5,470 nucleotides of DNA, taken from contig PLCH01000650.1 in NCBI GenBank assembly GCA_003135585.1, positions 3,014 to 8,483 on the forward strand, read 5' to 3'. This stretch comes from Chitinophagaceae bacterium (GTDB taxonomy: Bacteria > Bacteroidota > Bacteroidia > Chitinophagales > Chitinophagaceae). This document shows positions 1 through 5,470 of this stretch, one piece after another. Below the pieces are notes generated by a model, which saw only the letters and a program-made list of their open reading frames with translations, was not told where the DNA came from and did not search any database. Positions within the stretch are counted from its first letter, which is position 1. Every line of letters starts with the position of its first letter. The position numbers and the translations under genes were made by a program.

Positions 1-542
1 CAATAATTGGCTGGCAATATTGGTTGGTGGCAATTGTTATTTCGGTAACCCATACACTTCTTGATGGTTGGAAATCCTATAAAAACCCCACAGTGGTATA
101 TTTTCTCCTTGACCAGCTGATGCACCTCTTGGTAATCATTGGCTGCTGGTATTTTACCTTTTTAAACTGGAGTGATGTGTTGTCTGCCTGGCAACAGCTA
201 AATACACAAACCGCCATTTGGAAAACGGTAACGGCTTTTGCTTTTCTAACAACGCCTGCAGGTATATTAATTGGTCAGCTAACAAAACAATGGCGTGATA
301 AAATAGCCGATGCGGAGAGTCTTGCAAATGCAGGGAAATGGATAGGCATCATTGAGCGTATCATTATCCTAATATTTGTTTTGCTAAGCCAGTATTCCGC
401 CATCGGTCTATTAGTGGCTGCCAAAGGCATTATCCGGTTTAATGAAAAAGACCGGCCTGAAATAAAAACAGAATACCTCGTAATTGGGACTTTAATGAGT
501 ATGGGATTGGCAATTGTAACCGGCTTAGTTCTCAAATTGTGA
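1..542 (+). CDS. DUF3307 family integral membrane protein, 3' part (start outside window)
   Basis: The reading frame is open from base 3 to a TGA at 540-542, so this is the C-terminal part (179 codons) of a gene that begins to the left. A TTG at base 24 could be read as a start, but the frame stays open upstream and already encodes the same hydrophobic helix, so I treat the gene as truncated by the window edge. The visible part contains the motifs HTLLDGWKS (about bases 51-77) and LLDQLMH (about 108-128), typical of DUF3307 (PF11750), whose members are usually about 230-240 residues. About five hydrophobic segments are visible: WQYWLVAIVISV, the stretch after DQLMH, a segment ending GILIGQL, a long one around IIERIIILIFVLLSQY, and the last one before the stop. 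The protein is therefore an inner-membrane protein. Its biochemical function is unknown. From memory, members in this phylum often follow a SatD-like gene, which cannot be checked here. Confidence 0.8.
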   Translation, partial: IIGWQYWLVAIVISVTHTLLDGWKSYKNPTVVYFLLDQLMHLLVIIGCWYFTFLNWSDVLSAWQQLNTQTAIWKTVTAFAFLTTPAGILIGQLTKQWRDKIADAESLANAGKWIGIIERIIILIFVLLSQYSAIGLLVAAKGIIRFNEKDRPEIKTEYLVIGTLMSMGLAIVTGLVLKL

Positions 543-595
543 TAACAAATATTCCCGGAAAGGGGTTAGTGTTTTCTGGACATGACCTAAAATGA

Positions 596-626
596 AAAAA
601 CCCCCAAATTTTAATCAGGGGTCTTT
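596..626. terminator. Weak Rho-independent terminator-like hairpin
   Basis: A run of A followed by CCCC (601-604) can pair with GGGG (618-621) and the following T-rich bases, with a loop of 13 AT-rich bases. Read on the - strand it ends in GGGGG followed by six T, which is the better terminator orientation. Read on the + strand the tail is TCTTTC, which is weaker. It lies about 55 bases after the DUF3307 stop codon, so it may end that transcript or act in both directions. No - strand gene that it would serve is recognisable in the window. Confidence 0.35.
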
Positions 627-774
627 CAGGGAACTTGAATTTTAGCCTTTCTTGGACGGAAAAGATACTCAAGCAGGTTTAAGGGATTTGGGTCCTTTCA
701 TTGGTTTGGATGGATCAAAAATAATTGAAAGACTCCTATCACACATGCGCAGATTCCCTGAATTTAAATCGTAT

Positions 775-793
775 TATTCACAACAGGTGAATA
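775..793. repeat. Perfect inverted repeat, 7-bp arms
   Basis: TATTCAC (775-781) is the exact reverse complement of GTGAATA (787-793), with a five-base spacer AACAG. It is the first of a series of palindromes upstream of the phosphoesterase gene. It could be an RNA hairpin or a dimeric repressor site; the sequence alone does not decide. Confidence 0.5.
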
Positions 794-828
794 GTACATG
801 TACGGTGAACTACCGATAACCTTAAGGT
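794..828. repeat. Two perfect 10-bp palindromes
   Basis: GTACATGTAC (794-803) and ACCTTAAGGT (819-828) are both perfect 10-bp palindromes, 15 bases apart. The first directly abuts the inverted repeat that ends at 793. Such close packing of self-complementary sites suggests protein-binding sites or the remains of a palindromic mobile repeat. Confidence 0.5.
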
Positions 829-852
829 GTAGCGGCTTCGGAAGTCAGCACT

Positions 853-880
853 CCGACTAATGTCGGCAGTTCGTTCCGAC
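853..880 (+). promoter_or_regulatory. Two mutually exclusive hairpins in the leader of the phosphoesterase gene
   Basis: The segment GTCGG at 862-866 can pair with CCGAC at 853-857, giving a 5-bp stem with loop TAAT. It can also pair with CCGAC at 876-880, giving a 5-bp stem with a nine-base loop. Both cannot form at once. The element lies 25 bases before the first ATG of the phosphoesterase gene and 64 bases before the second, so it would be in the 5' leader if transcription starts upstream. Whether it regulates anything is unproven; the stems are short. Confidence 0.3.
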
Positions 881-905
881 TATTAAGTCTGCATCCCTCT
901 GAAAA

Positions 906-2519
906 ATGATTTTTAAAGACGAAATTCATAAATCAAAAAACACTATGACCGCAGAACAGTTACAACTGGTGCAAAATAAAATTAAACATGTTATCGTACT
1001 GATGTTAGAAAATAGATCCTTTGACCATATGCTTGGATTAGCCGAGATCACGGGAAAAATTGCCGGATCTAATAAAGTGGAGAAAATTGATGGAATCGAT
1101 AAGGAAAACCCACCTTTTAACAATGATGTTTCCGGCAATCCCATTTACTTTTCAGACATGGCTCCTTTCGTTCTGGATGATTTAGAACCAGGGCATGAAT
1201 TTCAGGATGTGCTAGTTCAACTTACCGGAAATCTACATCCTTCCTATGACCAGACTACGGGCATTTACCCTTCTGGATTGAATAATAAAGGGTTTGTTAT
1301 TAATTTTCAAAATCAAAAAAAACCGGCTCCGGACCCTTCTGTCGTTATGAAAGGTTTTTCACCGGAACAGGTTCCGGTCATCAACCAACTGGCAAACGAA
1401 TTTGTGGTCTGCGACCGGTGGTTTTCTTCAATTCCCGGCCCTACCTGGCCAAACCGTTTTTTTGTTCATGCGGCCAGTTCGGGGGGCCTTGATCAGAGCC
1501 CCACCCTGCCCTCCATTTTAGAAGCGGATACTTTTTTTGGATATCATTTTGATAAAGGCAGCATTTTTAAATGCCTGTCCGAGCACCGTTTGAATTGGGC
1601 AATTTATGCAGGCAATAAATTTCCCCAAAGTTTAGCCCTAAAGGGGATCCGGTCCAATGATATTTTTGATTTTAAAGACCTGAAAAAAGATATACAACAA
1701 CCCGGATTTCCTGCCTATACTTTTATTGAGCCCGACTATGGACACTTTTTACTAGGAAATTACAAAAATGGTAATTCCCAACATCCCTTGGATGATGTTA
1801 CAAGTGGCGAGAAATTAATCAAGGAAGTTTATGAGACTATCCGAAATTCACCCATCTGGGAGCAAACTATTTTTATATTGACCTATGACGAGCATGGCGG
1901 TTTTTATGATCATGTTGTTCCTCCCTCGGATGCCGTGGATCCGGGTGATTCCAAATATTATTCAAAAAATAACTTTAACTTCAGACAGTATGGATTGAGA
2001 GTCCCCGCTATTATTGTTTCTCCATTAATCGAACGCAATCTTATTGACAGAAGGATATATGATCATTCTTCCATTTTAGCCAGCCTGGAAAAACTATTTG
2101 ATATCGGAAACCTGACCCAAAGGGATTTTTCGGCCAACAATTTCTTAGACCTGGTTACTCTGGAAAATCCAAGGCAAACTCCACGAACATTGGTAGCCCC
2201 AGCAGATTCACATCAACCTAAGGATATTAAAACCAGTACGCAGGAACTTGATTCTGCCAAAATAGTCAATCCGAATGAAGAAGTAGACTCGTCCCTGGCG
2301 GGGTTTGTCCATGTGGCCAATTTAATGCACATGGAAATAGCAAGTCCGGCCCAGAGAAAACTGGTGCCTCAAAAACTGAATGAAATTGACAACCGTGTTG
2401 CTGCACTCACTTATATGAGTAACATAAAACAAAGCTTAGATCCGATACCAAGCCATATCCCATTCTTGAATTCTATCAAAATATTCTTTACACGAATTTT
2501 TTCAAAAAATAAGGCTTAG
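906..2519 (+). CDS. Phosphoesterase of the phospholipase C / acid phosphatase AcpA family
   Basis: The 537-residue product is a phosphoesterase (PF04185), a family that hydrolyses phosphomonoesters or phosphodiesters such as phospholipid head groups. The signatures appear in the expected order: KHVIVLMLENRSFDHMLG at 27-44 (metal-site Glu35 and Asn36), PGHEF at 95-99, WFSSIPGPTWPNR at 172-184 (Thr180 sits where the family has its nucleophile), IEPDYG at 274-279, HP at 293-294, TYDEHGGFYDH at 326-336 (Asp328, Glu329) and YDHSSI at 385-390. Residues from about 425 to 537 form a tail I do not recognise; it is not the repeated C-terminal domain of Pseudomonas-type enzymes. There is no Tat or Sec signal peptide, unlike many secreted phospholipases C, so a cytoplasmic location is inferred. 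Two starts are possible, ATG 906 and ATG 945; the second has the more A-rich leader and still keeps the whole domain. Substrate is undetermined. Confidence 0.9.
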   Translation: MIFKDEIHKSKNTMTAEQLQLVQNKIKHVIVLMLENRSFDHMLGLAEITGKIAGSNKVEKIDGIDKENPPFNNDVSGNPIYFSDMAPFVLDDLEPGHEFQDVLVQLTGNLHPSYDQTTGIYPSGLNNKGFVINFQNQKKPAPDPSVVMKGFSPEQVPVINQLANEFVVCDRWFSSIPGPTWPNRFFVHAASSGGLDQSPTLPSILEADTFFGYHFDKGSIFKCLSEHRLNWAIYAGNKFPQSLALKGIRSNDIFDFKDLKKDIQQPGFPAYTFIEPDYGHFLLGNYKNGNSQHPLDDVTSGEKLIKEVYETIRNSPIWEQTIFILTYDEHGGFYDHVVPPSDAVDPGDSKYYSKNNFNFRQYGLRVPAIIVSPLIERNLIDRRIYDHSSILASLEKLFDIGNLTQRDFSANNFLDLVTLENPRQTPRTLVAPADSHQPKDIKTSTQELDSAKIVNPNEEVDSSLAGFVHVANLMHMEIASPAQRKLVPQKLNEIDNRVAALTYMSNIKQSLDPIPSHIPFLNSIKIFFTRIFSKNKA

Positions 2520-2558
2520 CTTGTCCTTATCAGCCTGATTCGAATAAACTATCGTCAA

Positions 2559-2599
2559 TAAAGGGCAAAAAAATTGCTTAACATAAAGGTTTCCCTTTA
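2559..2599 (+). terminator. Possible terminator or hairpin downstream of the phosphoesterase gene
   Basis: TAAAGGG (2559-2565) is the reverse complement of CCCTTTA (2593-2599). A shorter alternative pairs TAAAGG (2584-2589) with CCTTTA (2594-2599) around the loop TTTC. The site lies 40-80 bases after the stop codon, a reasonable place for transcript ending. It lacks a clean T-run after the stem, so its role as an intrinsic terminator is uncertain. Confidence 0.3.
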
Positions 2600-2785
2600 C
2601 ACATTTCTCGTTTGCTTCAGACCCTACTACCAATAAATTAATTCACGAAAAAAATTTTGGTTTATCTTTATAATTACTACTAATCGGGTATAGATAATCA
2701 GGAAAAATAATCGAAATTTAGATTGTAATCCTCACTTCCCCTGTTTCCACAAATATCCATACTCTACTTTATTCTATGTTCTTAG

Positions 2786-2822
2786 ATGCAAATAGTGATT
2801 TGCATAAGCATGAAGATGCAAA
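2786..2822. promoter_or_regulatory. Operator-like cluster of three ATGCAAA half-sites
   Basis: ATGCAAAT (2786-2793) and ATTTGCAT (2798-2805) form a perfect inverted repeat with 8-bp arms and a four-base spacer AGTG. A third copy of the half-site, ATGCAAA at 2816-2822, is in direct orientation, exactly 30 bases after the first (both copies begin AGATGCAAA). Three copies of one heptamer in 37 bases, about 200 bases before the peroxidase start, look like a binding site for a dimeric regulator. The regulator is unknown. Confidence 0.4.
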
Positions 2823-2861
2823 ACTATAACTAGGACGGGATTTTCTTAAGCGGGACCAGTT

Positions 2862-2883
2862 GCAGCGTAATAGCAGGCGCTGC
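2862..2883. repeat. Inverted repeat GCAGCG / CGCTGC
   Basis: GCAGCG (2862-2867) is the exact reverse complement of CGCTGC (2878-2883), with a 10-base spacer, inside the patch of higher GC before the peroxidase gene. No T-run follows, so it is not an evident terminator. A second tight inverted repeat, TTCATT-C-AATGAA, lies at 2918-2930. Confidence 0.35.
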
Positions 2884-3021
2884 CGGTTTCCCCTATCATT
2901 GACGGTTTCAGGCGTTTTTCATTCAATGAAGGACAGCTGCAAAGCTTCTTAACGGCAACGGACTCTTAATTTCTATAGTTTCATTAACCTACTGTACAAT
3001 ACCGATCAAAAAATTAAAATT

Positions 3022-4530
3022 ATGAATGATCAACAAACCAGAAAACATGGAATGCTCCGTGGGCTGGACACCGTAACTGCGTCCAGTACTTTTGAAGGCC
3101 GTTTCGGAAGAATGTTTAGAACCTTACCCAAGGCTGAGTTTAGCGAGTCTGCCTTAAAAGCGCTGGCCGATGCCATGAGTGCGCAAAAGGAAGACACGCC
3201 CACTCCCGAAACCCAAACAGATGATGAAGAAAATTCAGGTATCAGTGCGGGTTACACCTATCTGGGACAGTTCATTGACCACGACCTTACATTTGATCCG
3301 GCAAGCAGTCTCCAAAAGCAGAATGACCCTAATTCCCTGGTTGACTATCGCACACCAAAATTTGATTTAGATAATATCTATGGACGCGGACCCGATGACC
3401 AACCCTACCTATATGAAAAAGGAGGCAATAAATTTGTGCTCGGACGCAGTCTTATAAACAGCGATCTGGATAAGAATGTACGGGATCTTCAACGAAACAA
3501 TCCCGATACGGGAGATAAGCGAGCTATCATCGGGGATCCTCGCAACGATGAAAATGTCATTGTATCCCAATTGCAATCAATTTTCCTAAGGTTTCACAAC
3601 CGTATGATCGATCTGAATCCAAATGCCGACTTTCCAACCGTGCAGCGGCTGGTGCGTTGGCACTATCAATGGGTAGTGTTGCATGATTTTCTTCCTACGA
3701 TCATCGGAGATGAAATGATTGGAAAAATATTGCCACACCTGGTAAAGAAAACCAGTATACACAAAGACAAGCCCGAACTTAGTTTTTACAAATGGACGAA
3801 AGAGCCGTTTATGCCTGTTGAGTTTTCCGTAGCCGCCTACCGCTTTGGTCACTCCATGGTACGCCCTATTTATAGGCTGAACCAGGTCGTACCCCGCTTT
3901 GATATTTTCTCAGACGACCCCTTGACAAGCTTGACTGGGTTCAGGGAGTTTCCCAAGGAATGGGCTATCGACTGGAGGCTGTTCTTTGATTTTGGAAACA
4001 AACCAGACCCTCATTCCTCACAAAGAATTCAACCGGCCTATAAAATCGATTCCTCTCTTGTGAATCCTCTTGCAAATCTGCCTTTGCCCATCGCTACAGG
4101 GATAAGAAGTCTCCCCTTTCGCAATCTCTTGCGGGGGAACAGCATGGGGCTGCCTTCCGGCCAGGACGTGGCTCGCAAAATGAATATACCGGTGGTACCG
4201 GATGAGAAATTAAAAGTGGGGAAAGCCAACCAGGATGGTCAAACTACCAATCAACCCATCTCCAAAATCGATCCTTCGTTCACCAATAAAGCACCATTGT
4301 GGTTTTATATCCTCGCTGAGTCACAACAAGCCTTTGTAAACAATGATACGCCGATTCATTTAGGTCCGGTGGGCGGAAGGATCATAGGTGAAGTTTTCAT
4401 TGGTTTGATGTTAGGAGATAGTCACTCTTTCCTGAGCCAGGAACCAACCTGGACACCTCTTCCGGAATTTATGAACAAAAACGAATTTGGAATAGCAGAA
4501 CTGATTTCCCAGGCAATACTGGTAAAATGA
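3022..4530 (+). CDS. Animal-type haem peroxidase family protein
   Basis: The 502-residue product is a bacterial member of the animal haem peroxidase family (PF03098), which uses H2O2 to oxidise halides or organic substrates. By manual comparison with myeloperoxidase the active site is intact. GQFIDHDLTFD (82-92) carries Gln83 (halide site), Asp86 (haem ester), His87 (distal) and Asp88 (calcium). TPKFDLDNIYG (111-121) matches the calcium loop, with Thr111, Asp115 and Asp117. GDPRNDEN (171-178) gives distal Arg174 and Glu177 (second haem ester). AYRFGHSMVRP (272-282) contains proximal His277 and Arg274. RNLLRGNSMGLPSG (367-380) contains Asn368, the partner of the proximal His. The Met that forms a sulfonium bond in myeloperoxidase is replaced by Asn178. 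No signal peptide or transmembrane segment is visible, so it is probably cytoplasmic. ATG 3022 has an A-rich leader and fits the family's usual N-terminus. The ferritin-like gene follows 84 bases later. The substrate is unknown. Confidence 0.93.
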   Translation: MNDQQTRKHGMLRGLDTVTASSTFEGRFGRMFRTLPKAEFSESALKALADAMSAQKEDTPTPETQTDDEENSGISAGYTYLGQFIDHDLTFDPASSLQKQNDPNSLVDYRTPKFDLDNIYGRGPDDQPYLYEKGGNKFVLGRSLINSDLDKNVRDLQRNNPDTGDKRAIIGDPRNDENVIVSQLQSIFLRFHNRMIDLNPNADFPTVQRLVRWHYQWVVLHDFLPTIIGDEMIGKILPHLVKKTSIHKDKPELSFYKWTKEPFMPVEFSVAAYRFGHSMVRPIYRLNQVVPRFDIFSDDPLTSLTGFREFPKEWAIDWRLFFDFGNKPDPHSSQRIQPAYKIDSSLVNPLANLPLPIATGIRSLPFRNLLRGNSMGLPSGQDVARKMNIPVVPDEKLKVGKANQDGQTTNQPISKIDPSFTNKAPLWFYILAESQQAFVNNDTPIHLGPVGGRIIGEVFIGLMLGDSHSFLSQEPTWTPLPEFMNKNEFGIAELISQAILVK

Positions 4531-4562
4531 CATTTTTTTTCTGCATGTGGGAACTTTTTTTC

Positions 4563-4579
4563 AGCAGCTGCCTGCTTTT
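4563..4579 (+). terminator. Weak hairpin between the peroxidase and ferritin-like genes
   Basis: AGCAG (4563-4567) pairs with CTGCT (4572-4576) around loop CTGC and is followed by TTT. The 5-bp stem is short, and the ferritin-like gene starts only 36 bases on, so at best it is a partial terminator that would lower expression of the downstream gene. It may equally be chance. Confidence 0.2.
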
Positions 4580-4614
4580 AAAACTGGACCTTTTATTGAG
4601 AAAATATTCTAAGC

Positions 4615-5470
4615 ATGGATTCAAGAATCGTAAGACATATGCAATGGGTTTTACCCACGCGCACCAAAAAAAAGTCTAACTATTTTGCTTTTAAACCTAC
4701 CCACGGCTGGAAGGAGAAGGAGGACAAAGAAAAACCCCTCCACAACCCACCCTTATGCCCGCATGATGAAGTCATTTTTTTTCTCCATGTAGCCTCCGAG
4801 GTGGAACACGCCCTGATGGTTCAGTACCTCTATGCGGCTTTTTCACTTGGGGGAGCACAGGTTCCTCCTGATAAAAAAGAACTAGTCAACGAATGGCGGA
4901 AGACAATACTGGGGATCGCCAGGGAAGAGATGGGGCATCTTATTACCGTTCAGAACATGCTGCACGCAATTGGTGGGCCTCTCACATTTCAAAGGGAAGA
5001 TTTTCCATTCGATTCGCAATTGTATCCATTTAATTTCAGCCTGGAAAAATTGACGAAAAAATCGCTCGCAAAATATGTTGTCGCAGAAATGCCTTCCGAG
5101 GATTTTCTCAAGGCCCAACTCCCTGAATTACTCAAAGAGTTACAACCCATTAAAGAATTAGCCAAAAAAGGGAATAAAAGAAAGAATATCAACCGGGTGG
5201 GTATGATTTATGAAAAGGTTATGGGTTTGCTGGATTCTTTGGATCCCACTGATTTTCTTGGCGATTCAGTAAATTTTCAATCCTCCCATAGTGCATGGGG
5301 GGCAAATGATAGCAGAATCTTGATTATGACAGCCACCAACCGGAACGAAGCAAAAAAAGCTCTCGGAGAGATTTCCGAGCAGGGTGAAGGAGAAAAAATA
5401 AAGATTGATAAACCGGCTTCGCCTTCGCATTTCGAACGTTTTTTGGAAATATATCGCTCCTATCCTGAAA
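4615..5470 (+). CDS. Ferritin-like protein related to iminophenyl-pyruvate dimer synthases (VioB/RebD/StaD type), 5' part
   Basis: The frame runs from ATG 4615 to the window end without a stop (285 codons), so the gene is cut by the right edge. A TGA in the same frame at 4597-4599 bounds the start; a later ATG at 4639 (Met9) is possible. The sequence matches the ferritin-like domain PF12902: ASEVEHALMVQYLYAAFSL at 60-78 (Glu64 and probably His65 near the metal), IAREEMGHL at 101-109 (Glu105 and His108, an ExxH motif), the following NMLHAIGGPL, then AEMPSED with Glu158, VGMIYEKV with Glu200, EQGEGEK at 255-261 and SHFERFLEIY at 271-280. In VioB, RebD and StaD this kind of domain belongs to enzymes that couple two indole-pyruvate imines during violacein or rebeccamycin synthesis. 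Here it starts near the N-terminus, so the protein looks like a stand-alone version of unknown substrate. No signal peptide is seen. It lies 84 bases after the peroxidase gene, likely in one transcript. Confidence 0.85.
   Translation, partial: MDSRIVRHMQWVLPTRTKKKSNYFAFKPTHGWKEKEDKEKPLHNPPLCPHDEVIFFLHVASEVEHALMVQYLYAAFSLGGAQVPPDKKELVNEWRKTILGIAREEMGHLITVQNMLHAIGGPLTFQREDFPFDSQLYPFNFSLEKLTKKSLAKYVVAEMPSEDFLKAQLPELLKELQPIKELAKKGNKRKNINRVGMIYEKVMGLLDSLDPTDFLGDSVNFQSSHSAWGANDSRILIMTATNRNEAKKALGEISEQGEGEKIKIDKPASPSHFERFLEIYRSYPE

Larger units (their letters stand above)
543..905. other. Intergenic region with hairpins; no convincing gene
   Basis: This 363-base gap separates the DUF3307 gene from the phosphoesterase gene. 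It holds a weak terminator-like hairpin near 596-626 and a dense set of small palindromes from about 775 to 880, listed separately. One + strand frame is free of stops from 646 to 816, between TAG 643-645 and TAA 817-819. It could be continued upstream through that TAG to an ATG at 592. The peptide resembles nothing I recognise and runs into the palindromes, so I do not call it a gene. It could be a decayed fragment. I see no tRNA, no CRISPR repeats and no clear Bacteroidota promoter of the TTTG / TAnnTTTG type. Confidence 0.5.
2520..3021. other. Intergenic region with inverted repeats; no convincing gene
   Basis: The 502 bases between the phosphoesterase and the peroxidase genes contain no supported gene. 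The part from about 2640 to 2840 is visibly AT-rich. The part from about 2840 to 2965 looks richer in GC and includes a 37-codon stop-free - strand stretch without a usable start, possibly a decayed fragment. Inverted repeats lie at 2559-2599, 2786-2822, 2862-2883 and 2918-2930. Bases just before the peroxidase ATG are A-rich (ATCAAAAAATTAAAATT), as is common for translation starts in Bacteroidota. A promoter for the peroxidase gene is expected here but I cannot identify one with confidence. Confidence 0.5.

Noticed and set aside
24..26. TTG at base 24 as the start of the DUF3307 gene
   Set aside because: The frame is open upstream to the window edge, the hydrophobic helix continues across this codon, and the protein would be much shorter than its family.
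926..1144. 72-codon - strand open frame inside the phosphoesterase gene
   Set aside because: It lies fully within a well-supported gene on the other strand and has no recognisable domain; shadow frame.
2657..2674. TATAAT hexamer at 2669-2674 with an upstream TTGGTT
   Set aside because: The spacing of 6 bases is wrong for a sigma-70 type promoter, and no Bacteroidota TAnnTTTG element is at the right distance from the TTTTGG.
3179..4229. Small open frames at 3179-3370 (+), 3586-3852 (-) and 4038-4229 (-)
   Set aside because: All are embedded in the haem peroxidase gene and show no independent coding evidence.
4882..5192. Two overlapping - strand open frames of 78 and 67 codons
   Set aside because: Both lie antisense to the ferritin-like gene, whose + strand frame carries clear family motifs through this whole region.
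1..5470. CRISPR array, tRNA, rRNA or intact insertion sequence
   Set aside because: No regularly spaced direct repeats, no tRNA-like cloverleaf and no transposase gene were seen on either strand.

Overview
The window looks like a chromosomal segment from a member of the Bacteroidota. This is inferred, not proven. Base composition is moderately AT-rich, the three visible gene starts are preceded by A-rich leaders instead of Shine-Dalgarno sequences, and the left-edge gene is a DUF3307 membrane protein of a type common in that phylum. All recognised genes are on the + strand.

Layout. (1) Bases 1-542 hold the 3' part of a DUF3307 integral membrane protein whose start lies to the left of the window. 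(2) Bases 543-905 are a 363-base gap with a weak terminator-like hairpin and a striking cluster of small palindromes and competing hairpins just before the next gene. (3) Bases 906-2519 encode a complete phosphoesterase of the phospholipase C / acid phosphatase AcpA superfamily (PF04185), with an unrecognised C-terminal tail. (4) Bases 2520-3021 are a 502-base gap with several inverted repeats, including a perfect 8-bp-arm repeat built from ATGCAAA half-sites, and a patch that looks richer in GC. (5) Bases 3022-4530 encode a complete bacterial 'animal-type' haem peroxidase in which essentially all residues known from the myeloperoxidase active site can be recognised. (6) Bases 4615-5470 are the 5' part, open at the right edge, of a ferritin-like protein of the family found in the VioB/RebD/StaD iminophenyl-pyruvate dimer synthases (PF12902).

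How the genes may work together. The peroxidase and the ferritin-like gene are 84 bases apart on the same strand and are plausibly co-transcribed. Both are predicted metal- or haem-dependent oxidation enzymes, and neither has a visible signal peptide. That suggests a cytoplasmic oxidative pathway, possibly oxidative coupling of an aromatic or amino-acid-derived substrate, but the substrate cannot be read from the window. The phosphoesterase also lacks a signal peptide. It is separated from the peroxidase by about 500 bases, so its membership in the same functional unit is only a hypothesis. The DUF3307 gene appears unrelated. The most interesting content is the phosphoesterase / haem peroxidase / VioB-RebD-like ferritin neighbourhood and the structured non-coding DNA before the first two of these genes.
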